Assembly: GCA_041498295.1 (NCBI GenBank)
Contig: JBGQIB010000207.1
Location: 1-6,114, forward strand
Length of the DNA: 6,114 bases
Reading direction: 5' to 3'
Source of the DNA: VGRW01 sp041498295
GTDB taxonomy: Bacteria; Myxococcota_A; UBA9160; SZUA-336
The notes under the pieces were generated by a model. The model searched no databases, was not told where the DNA came from, and was given only the letters and a program-made list of their open reading frames with translations. Positions 5,913 to 6,114 of the stretch are shown here, piece by piece; the stretch's first letter is position 1, and each line of letters opens with the position of its first letter. A program made the translations under genes and the position numbers.

Positions 5913-6114
5913 AGAGACTCGCGAAGCGCACGCGGCTCGCCGTCGCCGCGATCCTGGTGACCGTGCTCGGCGCGATGAGTCATGACTCGGCCCACGCCGG
6001 AGTCATCTTCGTCACGACGACGAACGACCAGCTCAACCCCGACGGAGCCTGTTCGCTGAAGGAGGCCATCTACGCGGCCAACCTCGACAGCAACGTGATC
6101 ACCAGCGGGAGTAC
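5909..6114 (+). CDS. CSLREA-type secreted protein, N-terminal part (3' end beyond window)
   Basis: The first 68 codons of a secreted protein cut by the right edge. Residues 1-30 are a signal peptide: basic MKRLAKRTR, hydrophobic LAVAAILVTVLGA, likely cleavage after AHA at 28-30. The mature N-terminus reads VIFVTTTNDQLNPDGACSLK at 32-51, followed by EAIYAANLDS. This matches the CSLREA N-terminal domain (V-TTT-D, then C-S-L-R-E-A-I-x-A-A-N), with Lys replacing Arg at position 51. Such proteins typically continue into long parallel beta-helix repeats and often end in a sorting tail, but that part is not visible. The ATG overlaps the PEP-CTERM stop as ATGA and has no strong Shine-Dalgarno, so it is probably translated by coupling. 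The exact function is unknown; a surface or extracellular adhesin-like protein is an inference. Confidence 0.82.
   Translation, partial: MKRLAKRTRLAVAAILVTVLGAMSHDSAHAGVIFVTTTNDQLNPDGACSLKEAIYAANLDSNVITSGS

Noticed and set aside
5977..5988. 12-bp palindrome GAGTCATGACTC in the CSLREA-type signal peptide
   Set aside because: Short enough to be expected by chance in a window of this size, and it lies in coding sequence without other support.

Overview
The window is high-GC bacterial DNA packed with protein genes. I find no RNA gene, insertion sequence or CRISPR array. It probably comes from a Gram-negative with an exosortase system, because one protein ends in a clear PEP-CTERM sorting tail and the next opens with a CSLREA-type N-terminus. 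The GC-rich codon usage, the DGPF/YCII proteins and the PEP-CTERM cargo would suit a deltaproteobacterial or myxobacterial-type lineage or a related uncultured group, but the sequence does not fix the taxonomy.

Region 1 (1-2780, minus strand) is a compact four-gene operon read from right to left. It holds a two-domain YCII/DGPF protein, a glutathione S-transferase, a second two-domain YCII/DGPF protein, and a TesB-type acyl-CoA thioesterase cut by the left edge. Two junctions overlap (GTGA and TGATG) and the third gap is 22 bases, so the four are probably co-transcribed and partly translationally coupled. The two YCII proteins are paralogues, giving four DGPF motifs in one operon. The ECF sigma factor that often accompanies DGPF proteins is not in the window.

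Region 2 (2781-4266) has a 94-base divergent spacer and a complete class III PLP-dependent aminotransferase on the plus strand. A perfect 22-bp palindrome lies near the start of that gene, at 2951-2972.

Region 3 (4281-6114) has a LuxR-type regulator on the minus strand, converging on the aminotransferase with 14 bases between stops. A 90-base spacer separates it from a divergent plus-strand pair: a PEP-CTERM secreted protein, then a CSLREA-type secreted protein that starts in an ATGA overlap and runs off the right edge. The layout suggests, without proving, that the LuxR protein controls this pair. Small inverted repeats lie just in front of both divergent genes, and one of them covers the luxR ribosome binding site.

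The most notable observations are the sigma-less YCII-GST-YCII-TesB operon, the palindrome inside the aminotransferase gene, and the LuxR/PEP-CTERM/CSLREA surface-protein module.
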